Source of the DNA: UBA3210 sp002363635
Lineage (GTDB): Bacteria; Bacillota_I; Bacilli_A; RFN20; CAG-449
Assembly: GCA_946641515.1 (NCBI GenBank)
Contig: CAMPBT010000001.1
Location: forward strand, 124,001 to 188,000
Reading direction: 5' to 3'
DNA: 64,000 bases
Part shown: piece after piece, positions 50,830-59,659 of the stretch
How positions within the stretch are numbered: the first letter of the stretch is position 1
Layout: the number at the start of each line of letters is the position of its first letter
Program-made: the position numbers and the translations under genes
Notes under the pieces: generated by a model
What the model saw: the letters and a program-made list of their open reading frames with translations, nothing else
Databases searched by the model: none
Told to the model about the DNA's origin: nothing

Positions 50830-51961
50830 ATTATTTAAGAATAAAGAACCTTTATTCCACGTAGTTAAAAGAACTGATATTCCTTCTTGGAAAGCTTGGC
50901 TTTTTAGAGGAGGAGCAATTCTTTTTGGTATCTTAATTATTTGTTTATTATTACTGATTATGAAAGGCGCTAATCCTTTTGTAGTCTTTGGAGAACTCTT
51001 TAATGGTTGCTTTGGTTCTTCAAGAAGAACATGGTTAACATTTAGACAAACAGCTTTACTTCTTACTGTAGGACTTGCGTTAATTCCGGCATTTAAAATG
51101 AAATTCTGGAACTTAGGCGCTAATGGACAAATCTTAATTGGAGCACTTGTTTCTATTATGTGTATGTTCTATATGGGAAAAGCAGGAGTTAATGATGCAG
51201 TCATTATTATAGTTATGATTCCTTTAAGCATTCTTGCAGGTGCTATTTGGGCAGTAATTCCTGCAATATTTAAAGCATATTTTGATACTAATGAATCTTT
51301 ATTTACTTTAATGATGAATTATATTGCTGAAGGATTAGTTGCAGTATTCTTATCTGCTGCAGTTACTTCAGGCTCAGGTACTTTAGATATTCAACAAGCA
51401 GGTAATTTACCTCGACTTGGTAATGATCATTTATTAACAATTATTGTCTCTATTGTTTTACTTGTAGTTATGTTTATCTATTTAAAATATCATAAACATG
51501 GTTATGAACTTGAAGTTGTCGGTGAATCTCAAAATACTGCAAAATACGTTGGTATTAACGTAAAGAAAGTTGTAATTAGAACATTAATTTTAAGTGGTGC
51601 TATATGTGGACTAGTTGGTTTACTTTTAGCAGGTGCTATTGATCATACTATTTCAACAACAACTGCAAATAACATGGGCTTTACTGCAATTATGGTAGCA
51701 TGGCTTGCAAAATTTAATCCTTTCTTAATGGTTGGCACATCATTTATTATCACTTTCTTAGGCAGAGGTATGTCTCAAGTTCAAACAAGATTTGACATTA
51801 CTAATGATTCAATTTCTGATATCGCCATTGGTTTAGTTTATTTTGCAATCATTGCTGTAGAATTCTTTGTTTCATATAAAGTTGTCTTTAGAAAGAAAGC
51901 TCCTCATATTGAAGTGAAAGAACAAAATAATTTAGTTACAGAAACAAAGGAGGACAAGTAA
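50816..51961 (+). CDS. nucleoside ABC importer permease (NupP/YufP-like)
   Basis: 381 aa with about eight to nine membrane helices. The branched-chain-amino-acid-permease-like segments A-F-K-M-K-F-W-N-L-G-A-N-G-Q and E-V-V-G-E-S-Q-N-T-A-K-Y-V-G-I-N are diagnostic of the YufP group. GGAGG sits 5 bp before the first of two adjacent ATG codons. It overlaps the ATPase gene and ends 1 bp before the second permease. Confidence 0.92.
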   Translation: MMTNKLFKNKEPLFHVVKRTDIPSWKAWLFRGGAILFGILIICLLLLIMKGANPFVVFGELFNGCFGSSRRTWLTFRQTALLLTVGLALIPAFKMKFWNLGANGQILIGALVSIMCMFYMGKAGVNDAVIIIVMIPLSILAGAIWAVIPAIFKAYFDTNESLFTLMMNYIAEGLVAVFLSAAVTSGSGTLDIQQAGNLPRLGNDHLLTIIVSIVLLVVMFIYLKYHKHGYELEVVGESQNTAKYVGINVKKVVIRTLILSGAICGLVGLLLAGAIDHTISTTTANNMGFTAIMVAWLAKFNPFLMVGTSFIITFLGRGMSQVQTRFDITNDSISDIAIGLVYFAIIAVEFFVSYKVVFRKKAPHIEVKEQNNLVTETKEDK

Positions 51962-51962
51962 T

Positions 51963-52937
51963 ATGATTTTCTTTAATACAATATTACCTAGTGCAATTTC
52001 TATTGCAACAATCTTCCTCTTTGGATGTGTTGGTGAAATCATCATGGAAAAGAGCGGACACTTAAATTTAGGTATCCCTGGAGTTATGTGTTTTGGTACT
52101 TTAGGAGGATGCGTTGGTGTATCCATCTTTATGAGTTCGTATTCATCTGATCCATTAAGCGCTCCATGGTTTGGGCTCGTACTAATTTCATTATTATTCA
52201 GTGCATTATTTTCTTTAATTGCTGGTTTAATTTACGCTTTCTTAACTGTCACTTTAAAATGTAATCAAAACGTTACAGGTTTAGCATTGACTACTTTTGG
52301 TGGAGGAGTAGTTGACTTATTTATGTCAACAATTGATAAATCTTATTTCTCATATGCAAGTAAGATTATTCGTTATCATTTACCATTTGCAGATTCTTTA
52401 GGTGCATTTGGAAAAATATTCTTTGGACATGGCATTTTAGTTTATTTAGGTATTGTTATTGCATTAATTACTGCATTTATCTTAAAGAAGACTAGAGTAG
52501 GTTTATCTTTAAGATCAATTGGAGAAAACCCTGCTACAGCAGATGCTCAAGGTATCAATGTCACTAAATACAAATATGGTGCAATCTTAAGCGGTTCAAT
52601 TATTGCAGGATTTGGCGGACTCTTCTACGTTATGGATTATGTTGGAGGCTCTTGGGAAAACTCAGGAACAATTCAAGCCTTTGGTTGGTTAGCTTTAGCG
52701 TTAGTTATCTTTACAGTTTGGAGACCATCTCTTGCTATTATTGGTTCTATTATCTTTGGTCTTTTCTTCATTTTACCTTCATATGTATCCGGTATATCCT
52801 TCGTTACCATGAAAGTATTAAAGATTCTTCCATATGTAATTACTGTAGTAGTCTTAATTATTACTTCAATTGTCGGTAAGAAAGGAGTTCAACCTCCTTC
52901 AAGTTTAGGACAAAGCTACTTTAGAGAAGAAAGATAA
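51963..52937 (+). CDS. nucleoside ABC importer permease (NupQ/YufQ-like)
   Basis: 324 aa with about eight membrane helices. M-E-K-S-G-H-L-N-L-G-I-P-G, R-S-I-G-E-N-P-A-T-A-D-A-Q-G-I-N-V, and W-L-A-L-A-L-V-I-F-T-V-W-R-P are typical of the YufQ group. The first permease ends 1 bp before it with AAAGGAGG in its last codons, so translation is coupled. Last gene of the importer operon. Confidence 0.92.
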   Translation: MIFFNTILPSAISIATIFLFGCVGEIIMEKSGHLNLGIPGVMCFGTLGGCVGVSIFMSSYSSDPLSAPWFGLVLISLLFSALFSLIAGLIYAFLTVTLKCNQNVTGLALTTFGGGVVDLFMSTIDKSYFSYASKIIRYHLPFADSLGAFGKIFFGHGILVYLGIVIALITAFILKKTRVGLSLRSIGENPATADAQGINVTKYKYGAILSGSIIAGFGGLFYVMDYVGGSWENSGTIQAFGWLALALVIFTVWRPSLAIIGSIIFGLFFILPSYVSGISFVTMKVLKILPYVITVVVLIITSIVGKKGVQPPSSLGQSYFREER

Positions 52938-52949
52938 TATTTATTCATT

Positions 52950-52979
52950 GACTCCTTATTTATTAAGGAGTTTTTTTGT
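52950..52979 (+). terminator. terminator of the nucleoside importer operon
   Basis: GACTCCTTA and TAAGGAGT (52951-52971) pair around TTTAT, followed by T7. Confidence 0.85.
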
Positions 52980-53006
52980 TCTATAATGGACTAAAAGGTG
53001 TTAAAT

Positions 53007-53945
53007 ATGGTTAATTTAATAGATGGCGCGAATGAAATAATTAAAGAATATTTAGGAGAAGAAAATACTAAAGATATTTATTTAGATTTAGTAGAACAGT
53101 GTAATAATAATCATCCAACAATGTTTGTTAAAACAATGCAAGTTTATATTATTAGAATTGCTCAAGGATTATCTAACGTTATTAATACTCCTAAAATGAG
53201 TAATACTCCTACATATTTATCTGCCTTAGATTATTTATGTATGAAGATTCTCCATGATAATAAATTATTTAATTCTTTAGCGGGAATGGTTCAACTTGTC
53301 GATACATCTTCAAGTATTGATAATATCTTAATTCAATATAATTTATTTATTAAGAAATTAGTAAACGCGACTGATTTACCATTACTTCGTTCTTGCTTAG
53401 TTAATAAAGGTGAAGTTATAACTGAACAAACTCAAACTAAAATCTATGAACGTGCTAAAGATAATAAAGATGATAAGATAGGGCAAACTACTATTCATCT
53501 TGATATTGATAATGAATATAAATATGATCCTTACTCTAAAATTTATCAATTTAAATTGAATTTTAGCTTTAATGATTTAGGAGAGAAAGAATATCTATAT
53601 TTAACAGTTTTAAATTCATATACTAATAAGAAAATTATCGACAACGTCAAAACTAAATCAATTAAAGAAGGTAGTACCTCTTTTAACCTTGATCTAAGAG
53701 ATTTAGATATTAAAGAAGCATATTTATCTTTACATATTACTATCGAAAAACATAAAGAATATGAAATGGAATATAAGGTAGTAGATGGAAGTGAAACTAA
53801 AGGCTTTATCTTTAAAAAGAGAGTAGAAAAATTCCATTATGAAAAAGAAAAAATTGATGACAAATTAGGTGTGTCATCATTTGATATTTCTAAATATATT
53901 TCTATTGAAAATAATATGTACGGAAAAATAAAAGATGTCAATTAA
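53007..53945 (+). CDS. hypothetical protein, 312 aa
   Basis: No family is recognised. ATG 53007 is chosen because AAAAGG lies 8 bp upstream; the in-frame GTG at 52998 is part of that site. The N-terminal half (1-140) is helical. The C-terminal half (150-270) alternates strands, with I-G-Q-T-T-I-H-L-D-I-D, Y-Q-F-K-L-N-F-S-F-N-D-L and S-T-S-F-N-L-D-L-R-D-L-D, suggesting a beta-sandwich. No signal peptide or membrane helix. It follows the importer terminator, with TATAAT at 52982 as a likely own promoter element. Confidence 0.6.
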   Translation: MVNLIDGANEIIKEYLGEENTKDIYLDLVEQCNNNHPTMFVKTMQVYIIRIAQGLSNVINTPKMSNTPTYLSALDYLCMKILHDNKLFNSLAGMVQLVDTSSSIDNILIQYNLFIKKLVNATDLPLLRSCLVNKGEVITEQTQTKIYERAKDNKDDKIGQTTIHLDIDNEYKYDPYSKIYQFKLNFSFNDLGEKEYLYLTVLNSYTNKKIIDNVKTKSIKEGSTSFNLDLRDLDIKEAYLSLHITIEKHKEYEMEYKVVDGSETKGFIFKKRVEKFHYEKEKIDDKLGVSSFDISKYISIENNMYGKIKDVN

Positions 53946-53985
53946 GGCATCTTTTAATTTGAAATTAAAATTATGATAAAAAAAG

Positions 53986-54006
53986 CCCTAGGAATACCCC
54001 TAGGAT
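53986..54006 (-). terminator. CCTAGG hairpin downstream of the 312-aa gene
   Basis: Two CCTAGG palindromes (within 53987-54005) can pair with each other around AATACC. On the minus strand the hairpin is followed by T7. The surrounding gap 53946-54147 holds no gene. Confidence 0.5.
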
Positions 54007-54112
54007 TCGTCCAACATAAGTATAATAAAAATTAACTCAGATGGATCTACAAACTTATTGTACCATAATAATATTATATAACTACAAAAATTTTTGCATA
54101 ATTTTTGCATAA

Positions 54113-54135
54113 TAAAAGACTACCCGAAGGTAGTC
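54113..54135 (-). terminator. terminator of the D-2-hydroxyacid dehydrogenase operon
   Basis: GACTACC (54118-54124), a loop that reads TTCG on the minus strand, and GGTAGTC (54129-54135). A TTTTATT tract follows on the minus strand. Confidence 0.85.
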
Positions 54136-54147
54136 CATAGAGATTCA

Positions 54148-55158
54148 TTATTTAATTAATGAGTTCTTACATTCGCCTGTTGCTAAGAATTCATCAATGT
54201 TCTTTAATGATACTTCAACCATATCAATTAAAGCGCCTTCTGTAGCAGATGCTACATGAGGAGTAATGATTGTTGAAGGGTAGAGTTTAACCATATCGCG
54301 AACGATTGGATCTGGGATTTCATCAATAGAATTAAATTTGTGATTGAAGACAGCTTTTTCTCCACGTAAAACGTCTGCTGCAAAGCCTTCGACTTTACCT
54401 GATTTAACTGCTTCTACCATTGCTTTAGCATCAACAAGTTCACCACGAGCAACGTTAACAAAGACAACTCCATCTTTCATTTTAGCAATTTCATTTGCGC
54501 CAATCATATTGTCGTTTTGTCCTGCAAAGTATGCTGCGTGACATACGATAACATCAGATTGAGCGAGTAATGTATCTAAATCGACATATTTTAAGATTTC
54601 TGAATCTTGGCCTGGGAATTTATCGTAGCCGATAACTTTTGCACCTAAGCCATGGAATAAACCACATGTAGTTCTTCCGATTCTTCCACATCCGATAACA
54701 CCGACTGTACATTGTCTAATTTCTTTAGAGAACATTTTATCAGAAACAGTGAAGTCTAATAATCTACCAGTTCTTTCTCCATCATATTGAGTATGTCTTA
54801 ATAATGACATTGCTAAAGAAACAGCAAGTTCAGAAATAGCATTTGGTGAATAACCAGGAACGAAAGCTGTTTTAATGCCGAGTTCTTTTAAAACTGGAAC
54901 ATTAACATGATCATAACCAGCAGTTCTTGTGACGTAATATTTTAAACCTTTTTCTGCTAGTCTCTTGTAGTTTTCTTTTGAGATAGCACAGTTACCTCTA
55001 ACCATGACACCTTCAAATCCATCTGCAAGTTCAATGCAAGAATCACTTAAATATTCAGGACGTAAGACTAATTCATAATCATATTGTTTAGCGAGTTTTT
55101 CAAATGTAGGGACTTCATAATCTCTTACACCGAAACAAACAATTTTCATTTTTGACAT
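54148..55158 (-). CDS. D-2-hydroxyacid dehydrogenase (D-lactate dehydrogenase-like)
   Basis: 336 aa. The NAD motif G-V-I-G-C-G-R-I-G-R is near 152-161, the catalytic Arg in V-N-V-A-R-G-E-L-V-D, and the catalytic His in I-T-P-H-V-A-S. S-P-N-A-I-S-E-L-A-V-S helps define the D-LDH/VanH branch. It reduces 2-keto acids such as pyruvate to D-hydroxy acids with NADH, an ordinary fermentative step. The gene lies 23 bp after the AEC permease on the same strand, which may export or import the product. Confidence 0.87.
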   Translation of the reverse strand: MSKMKIVCFGVRDYEVPTFEKLAKQYDYELVLRPEYLSDSCIELADGFEGVMVRGNCAISKENYKRLAEKGLKYYVTRTAGYDHVNVPVLKELGIKTAFVPGYSPNAISELAVSLAMSLLRHTQYDGERTGRLLDFTVSDKMFSKEIRQCTVGVIGCGRIGRTTCGLFHGLGAKVIGYDKFPGQDSEILKYVDLDTLLAQSDVIVCHAAYFAGQNDNMIGANEIAKMKDGVVFVNVARGELVDAKAMVEAVKSGKVEGFAADVLRGEKAVFNHKFNSIDEIPDPIVRDMVKLYPSTIITPHVASATEGALIDMVEVSLKNIDEFLATGECKNSLIK

Positions 55159-55181
55159 ATTAATTTAATTCCTTTCTATTA

Positions 55182-56372
55182 TTATGCTGCGAAGAATCCA
55201 GTTGCACCGATAATAGTTAAGACGATAACCCAAAGGATTACGCCGACAACTGCACCAAGAGTACCAATTAATGAGATGTGTGATGCCATTTGTTTTTCTT
55301 GGTCATAAGCAATACAGTAACCAACAGCAACTGTAGCAGGTGAGACCATCCATGTTAATACAGCAGAGTTGACTGTATTCATAGAAATGATTTTTGAAAC
55401 ACCAGCATCGTTGAGTGCCAAGCCTGCACCGTTAGAGATAGCTTGGATGATGAATAATAATGCTAAGACAATGAGTGGAGCAACGATGACTTTTAAGCCA
55501 GTCCAAATCCATGCATATTTGTCTGTGATAGCTTCTTTGAAGTTTTGTGAACCTAATGTACAACCAATAGCAACTAAAATAATAGTTGATGATAAACCGC
55601 CAAGAGTATTAGCAGCTTGGTAAATCCAAGGTAATGTTACGTCAAATCTCCAGAAAGCAACATATTTAATTTGTTCTGCAGGGATATCTTTTGGATTTAA
55701 CCAGTCTGTTCTAACTGTAGCTGATCCAGGAATTGCTTGGAGTAACCATAAGAATAAACCTGCAAATGTAGCAATAACAATTGGGTTTAAGAAAACTTTC
55801 TTTAAGATTGATTTTAAATCTGTTTTAGTAGCAGTAGCACCATCTTCTCCAGATGTTTCTTGTAATGAAGCGATTGCGATGTATGCATATGAATATAAGA
55901 ATACACGGTAAGCAATGTTCATAACGTTGAAGTTGTTACCTGCTTGTGAACCATAAATTGAAGTAATTAATGGGTATGCAAAGAATGTTGTTGAACCGAA
56001 AGCAAATAAGACAGAAAGTACTGTTCTTCTTTTTTTATCTTTGACCCAAATGAAGATTAATTTACCAATGAAAATAAATGCGACATAAAGTACAAAGCCT
56101 AAGATTAAGTTAACGACTGTATCGATAGCGCCATCGATAGTGAAGTTTGACATGAATGCACAGAAAGCAAGACATGGTAAACAGATAGCCATAACAAATC
56201 TTGTTAAGATTTTTCCAGTATTTTCTGGAAGCCACTTTTTCTTAGTGAAGATAAAGCCTAAAAGAATGAAGATGATAGTTTTAGCAATGTTAGTCCAAAG
56301 TTTTGCATCTGGAGCAAGACCAAGAGCTAAAGCTTCACCAATATTAGACGATGCTAATAAGTTTATGTTCAT
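55182..56372 (-). CDS. AEC-family transporter (malate/lactate permease-like)
   Basis: 396 aa from ATG 56372, which has a perfect AAAGGAGG 10 bp before it; the longer frame upstream has no ribosome site. About ten membrane helices, with F-I-L-L-G-F-I-F-T-K-K-K-W-L-P-E near the start and C-L-P-C-L-A-F-C-A-F, the auxin-efflux-carrier pattern. Bacterial members carry malate, malonate or other organic acids. Coupling with the dehydrogenase gene downstream suggests a 2-hydroxy or 2-keto acid as substrate (inference). Confidence 0.85.
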   Translation of the reverse strand: MNINLLASSNIGEALALGLAPDAKLWTNIAKTIIFILLGFIFTKKKWLPENTGKILTRFVMAICLPCLAFCAFMSNFTIDGAIDTVVNLILGFVLYVAFIFIGKLIFIWVKDKKRRTVLSVLFAFGSTTFFAYPLITSIYGSQAGNNFNVMNIAYRVFLYSYAYIAIASLQETSGEDGATATKTDLKSILKKVFLNPIVIATFAGLFLWLLQAIPGSATVRTDWLNPKDIPAEQIKYVAFWRFDVTLPWIYQAANTLGGLSSTIILVAIGCTLGSQNFKEAITDKYAWIWTGLKVIVAPLIVLALLFIIQAISNGAGLALNDAGVSKIISMNTVNSAVLTWMVSPATVAVGYCIAYDQEKQMASHISLIGTLGAVVGVILWVIVLTIIGATGFFAA

Positions 56373-56596
56373 ATTAATGAACCTCCTTTTCGATACAATT
56401 ATAAAATATTTGTTTAATATTTGCTCATAAATAAGTAAAAAAATAGCAATAGTATCATAGATTATGCGAATGTAAACGGTTTTTTGATACGTATTTTCTA
56501 AAAGTGTCACAATAAACTTTTAAATGAATATTAATGAAGTTTGATTGTTTTTGTTTATTTTACATTTGTTAATATTTATTTTTTTTGATAAAAAAG

Positions 56597-56620
56597 AAAA
56601 AAGTTACCTATTTGGTAACT
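56597..56620 (-). terminator. terminator of the 224-aa membrane protein gene
   Basis: AGTTACC (56602-56608) and GGTAACT (56614-56620) pair around TATTT. On the minus strand T6 follows. The stop codon lies inside. Confidence 0.75.
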
Positions 56621-57293
56621 ATTCATCTTCTTCAATTTCTTCAACTTCTTCGACTTCCTCAACAACATCTTTAGGAGTAGATGCTTGAGTAATTATAGAT
56701 GAAGAAGGAACAATGGAATAACATTGTAAGATTACGAAAATTGCATATAGCATTAGGACAATTCCAAATATAATGAGTTGAACCTCTTCGTCTAAATAAT
56801 ATAAGGATAAGAAGCCAAGCGTTAAAGCTATAACTGATACTGCTACTTCACTAATGACTGTATATAGAGCAGGTTTATTTCTTTTAATTCTATATCCATA
56901 GACATAATTAAATGCTGAATCAAATAATAAGATTAAACCTTCAACGATAACAAAGTAAGGGAGGTAATCAACGAATGATAAAATTAAAGAACCAGCATTC
57001 TTGTCTGCAACAATAAAGATACCAGCACCTAATGCGGCCCCTGCACCGATTGTAGCCCCTGCAAAACTTTGTTCGTTAGTAGTAATGAATGAGTTTAATA
57101 AAGAAGCAAGTATAACAAAAGATGAGACTAAAATAATCGGTACTCCTACGAATAATAATAAAGCATTAACTGTATAGATAGTTTCGCTTGTATCAATTAC
57201 TAATATAATCCCAGAGAAAAAGCAAATTAATCCTATTAAAAATAATATAGTAGCGGTAATAAATCTTGAGAAATGTTGTCTTATAACTTGCAT
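56619..57293 (-). CDS. hypothetical membrane protein, 224 aa, with acidic tail
   Basis: About six hydrophobic segments in a compact bundle, with A-G-A-T-I-G-A-G-A-A-L-G-A-G-I-F-I-V-A near 75-95 and short polar loops. The last 15 residues are almost all Glu, Val and Asp (E-E-V-E-E-V-E-E-I-E-E-D-E). No family is recognised; the layout resembles small DUF308-like membrane proteins. A single gene, convergent with nothing and divergent from the PlsC-like gene. Confidence 0.6.
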   Translation of the reverse strand: MQVIRQHFSRFITATILFLIGLICFFSGIILVIDTSETIYTVNALLLFVGVPIILVSSFVILASLLNSFITTNEQSFAGATIGAGAALGAGIFIVADKNAGSLILSFVDYLPYFVIVEGLILLFDSAFNYVYGYRIKRNKPALYTVISEVAVSVIALTLGFLSLYYLDEEVQLIIFGIVLMLYAIFVILQCYSIVPSSSIITQASTPKDVVEEVEEVEEIEEDE

Positions 57294-57439
57294 AATGTTC
57301 TTCTTTCTATTAATTATTATAAAACCTTAAATAAAAAAACCAACCGATTTAGGCAATAATATATAAATAAGGATTATAATAAATACAGTTTACATATTGA
57401 AAAGTTGGACATTTTACAATAAAATGTTAAGTGTAATAT

Positions 57440-58282
57440 ATGGTTAGTTTAGAAATAATTTTATTAATATTAAGCTTATGTGGGGCGTCAGGTATTACTT
57501 ACCTTATTTGTGCCTATACAAAATGGTATTTTTTCTGGATAGGATTATTCTTAATTCCAGCGCTTTATGTAGTTCTTTATATACTAACTTTAATTATCTT
57601 AATTATTTGGGGAAGCATTCTTAAAATTGGGAATAAGAAGGGTATTGATAAACCTCATCCTTTCTATGCATCAATTATTAGAAATGTTTCTTCTACTACT
57701 ATTCATTTATTAAATACTAGAGTTAAAGTTAATGGACTAGAGAAATTACCTGAGAGTAGAAAATTTATTTTAATTAATAATCACATTTCTAATTTTGACC
57801 AGATGGCACTTTTAGATATTTTACCTAAAAAATATCGTCCAATTATCTTTATATCTAAACCTCAAAATATGAAATTGCCAATTGCAGGACCTTTCGTTGA
57901 AAGGGCAGGATATATTCCAATTAATAGGGAAAACCCTAAAAAAGGATTGGAAGCAATTAATAAAGCGGTTGATTTTATAAATCGATATGATGTACCTATT
58001 GGTATTTCTCCAGAAGGAACTAGAAATAAGACGAAAGAAATTATGCTTCCTTTCCATCCTGGTTCATTCAAAATAGCCTATAAAGCGAATTGCCCAGTAG
58101 TTGTTTGTTCTATAAAAAATACGAATTTAGTACATAAAAATACACCATTTAAACATACAACAATTTACGTAAATATTCTTGATGTTATTTATCCAAAGCA
58201 ATTTGAGAATATGAATACTGTAGAATTATCTGAAATATGTAGAAATAAAATAATTGAAGATTTAGTAAGAAAGGAGAATTAA
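57440..58282 (+). CDS. plsC: 1-acylglycerol-3-phosphate acyltransferase (PlsC-like)
   Basis: 280 aa. Two or three N-terminal membrane helices precede the acyltransferase domain: the catalytic H-x4-D in N-N-H-I-S-N-F-D, F-V-E-R-A-G-Y-I-P-I-N-R for glycerophosphate binding, and S-P-E-G-T-R-N-K. It makes phosphatidic acid at the membrane. It lies 2 bp before a lipid kinase gene, so both probably act in phospholipid turnover. The ATG has no strong ribosome site, and TACAAT lies 18 bp upstream. Confidence 0.88.
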   Translation: MVSLEIILLILSLCGASGITYLICAYTKWYFFWIGLFLIPALYVVLYILTLIILIIWGSILKIGNKKGIDKPHPFYASIIRNVSSTTIHLLNTRVKVNGLEKLPESRKFILINNHISNFDQMALLDILPKKYRPIIFISKPQNMKLPIAGPFVERAGYIPINRENPKKGLEAINKAVDFINRYDVPIGISPEGTRNKTKEIMLPFHPGSFKIAYKANCPVVVCSIKNTNLVHKNTPFKHTTIYVNILDVIYPKQFENMNTVELSEICRNKIIEDLVRKEN

Positions 58283-58284
58283 TT

Positions 58285-59139
58285 ATGAATTATTTACTAT
58301 ATAACCGCCTTGCAAATGGAGGAAAAGGTGAAGAAGAAGCAAAAATTGCTCTTGAATTCCTCAACACAAAAATTGGAGATATTAAAGAAATTAGTGTAGT
58401 TGATGTAGATGTTATTGATTTTTTAAATAACGCTAGTGAATCTGATTTATTAATCCTCCTTGGTGGTGACGGAACTCTTAATAATTTCGTTAATAGACTT
58501 GGTGATTTAAAACTTGATATACCAGTATATTTATACCCTGCAGGAACTGGTAATGACTTCTTAAATGATGTTAAGAGCGCTCAAGATCCAAATACTCATT
58601 TAGTAAAATTAAATGATTACATTAATCATTTACCAAAAGTATTTGTAAACGGTAGAACATATCGTTTTGTTAATGGTATTGGTTTTGGTATTGATGGAGA
58701 TTGTTGTGTTGTTGCAGAAAACAAAAAAGCTGCTGGAGAAACATCTATTGATTACGGAAAAATTACTGTCGATTTATTATTACATTCATATCTTCCTAGA
58801 GTTGCAAAAGTCAAAGTTGATGGAGTTGAATTTAATATCAAAAAAGCATATTTAGCTTCTGCAATGAATGGAAAATATTATGGAGGCGGTATGATGATTG
58901 CTCCTTCTCAAGATAGAGCAAGTGGTTTACTTACTTTCGTTTCAATTCATGGTAGAGGAAAACTCGGTACATTATTAATGTTCCCAAAATTATTTAAAGG
59001 TACTCATGTTAAAGATAAGAAGCATTGCTTCATTAAACAAGGTAGAGAAATTGAAGTCACATTTGATAGACCATGTGGTTTACAAATTGATGGCGATGTT
59101 GTTAATGATGTAACAACATACAAAGCTTGGATTGCTTAA
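58285..59139 (+). CDS. diacylglycerol/lipid kinase family protein (DgkB/YegS-like)
   Basis: 284 aa. The nucleotide motif L-G-G-D-G-T-L-N-N-F is near 66-75, Y-P-A-G-T-G-N-D-F near 92-100, and the C-terminal F-D-R-P-C-G-L-Q-I-D-G-D is as in YegS and DgkB. It phosphorylates diacylglycerol or a related lipid, recycling lipid backbones. AAAGGAG lies 8 bp before the ATG. Co-transcribed with the PlsC-like gene. Confidence 0.85.
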   Translation: MNYLLYNRLANGGKGEEEAKIALEFLNTKIGDIKEISVVDVDVIDFLNNASESDLLILLGGDGTLNNFVNRLGDLKLDIPVYLYPAGTGNDFLNDVKSAQDPNTHLVKLNDYINHLPKVFVNGRTYRFVNGIGFGIDGDCCVVAENKKAAGETSIDYGKITVDLLLHSYLPRVAKVKVDGVEFNIKKAYLASAMNGKYYGGGMMIAPSQDRASGLLTFVSIHGRGKLGTLLMFPKLFKGTHVKDKKHCFIKQGREIEVTFDRPCGLQIDGDVVNDVTTYKAWIA

Positions 59140-59142
59140 TAA

Positions 59143-59181
59143 AAATGTTGTAAGTCAAAATAATGGCTTACAGCATTTTTT
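59143..59181. terminator. bidirectional terminator between the lipid kinase and Xre genes
   Basis: AATGTTGTAAG and CTTACAGCATT (within 59144-59177) pair with one wobble, followed by T6 on the plus strand. The right arm overlaps the end of the Xre gene. Confidence 0.75.
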
Positions 59182-59449
59182 CAAATATTAATTGGATGAT
59201 TTTAGCATAACTTTTTTCATCTAATGATTTAAGTCTAGTATATAATTCTTTTAATGGATTAAACTTATTTGCGATTAAATAATCTACTGAAACATTAAAA
59301 TAATTGGCAATTTCAATAAGTTTATCAATGTTAGGTTCATTGAATCCATTTTCCCAGTTAGAAATTGTTTGTGCAGTAACTCCTAGTTTATCTGCAAGTT
59401 TTTGTAGTGTTAAATTCCTACTTTTTCTTAAAACGTATAAATTTTTCAT
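59168..59449 (-). CDS. Xre-family HTH regulator
   Basis: 93 aa. The N-terminal Cro/CI helix-turn-helix covers L-T-L-Q-K-L-A-D-K-L-G-V-T-A-Q-T-I-S-N-W-E-N-G (about 14-36), then P-N-I-D-K-L-I-E-I-A-N-Y-F-N-V-S-V-D-Y-L. The short C-terminal tail has no effector domain. It lies divergent from the NfnA/NfnB operon and may regulate it, but no operator was found. Confidence 0.88.
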   Translation of the reverse strand: MKNLYVLRKSRNLTLQKLADKLGVTAQTISNWENGFNEPNIDKLIEIANYFNVSVDYLIANKFNPLKELYTRLKSLDEKSYAKIIQLIFEKML

Positions 59450-59583
59450 AATTTATAGACTTGTTACCTCCGAGCCTAACTATTATCTATTTATTAGGAA
59501 ATCTTTAAAGATAAAAATATGCATCCGTTTTATAATAGCGCTTAACTGATAGAAATTTTGACCATTATAACAAATTATGTATC

Positions 59584-59611
59584 TTCCAACTGTAGACATT
59601 TAGTGTATAAT
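59584..59611 (+). promoter_or_regulatory. promoter of the NfnA/NfnB-type operon
   Basis: TTCCAA (59584-59589) and TATAAT (59606-59611) with 16 bp spacing. AGAAGGGGG is the ribosome site, 10 bp before ATG 59660. Confidence 0.55.
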
Positions 59612-59659
59612 GTTAACAGATAGTCATTAATTTTATTAATGAGAAGGGGGATAATATCC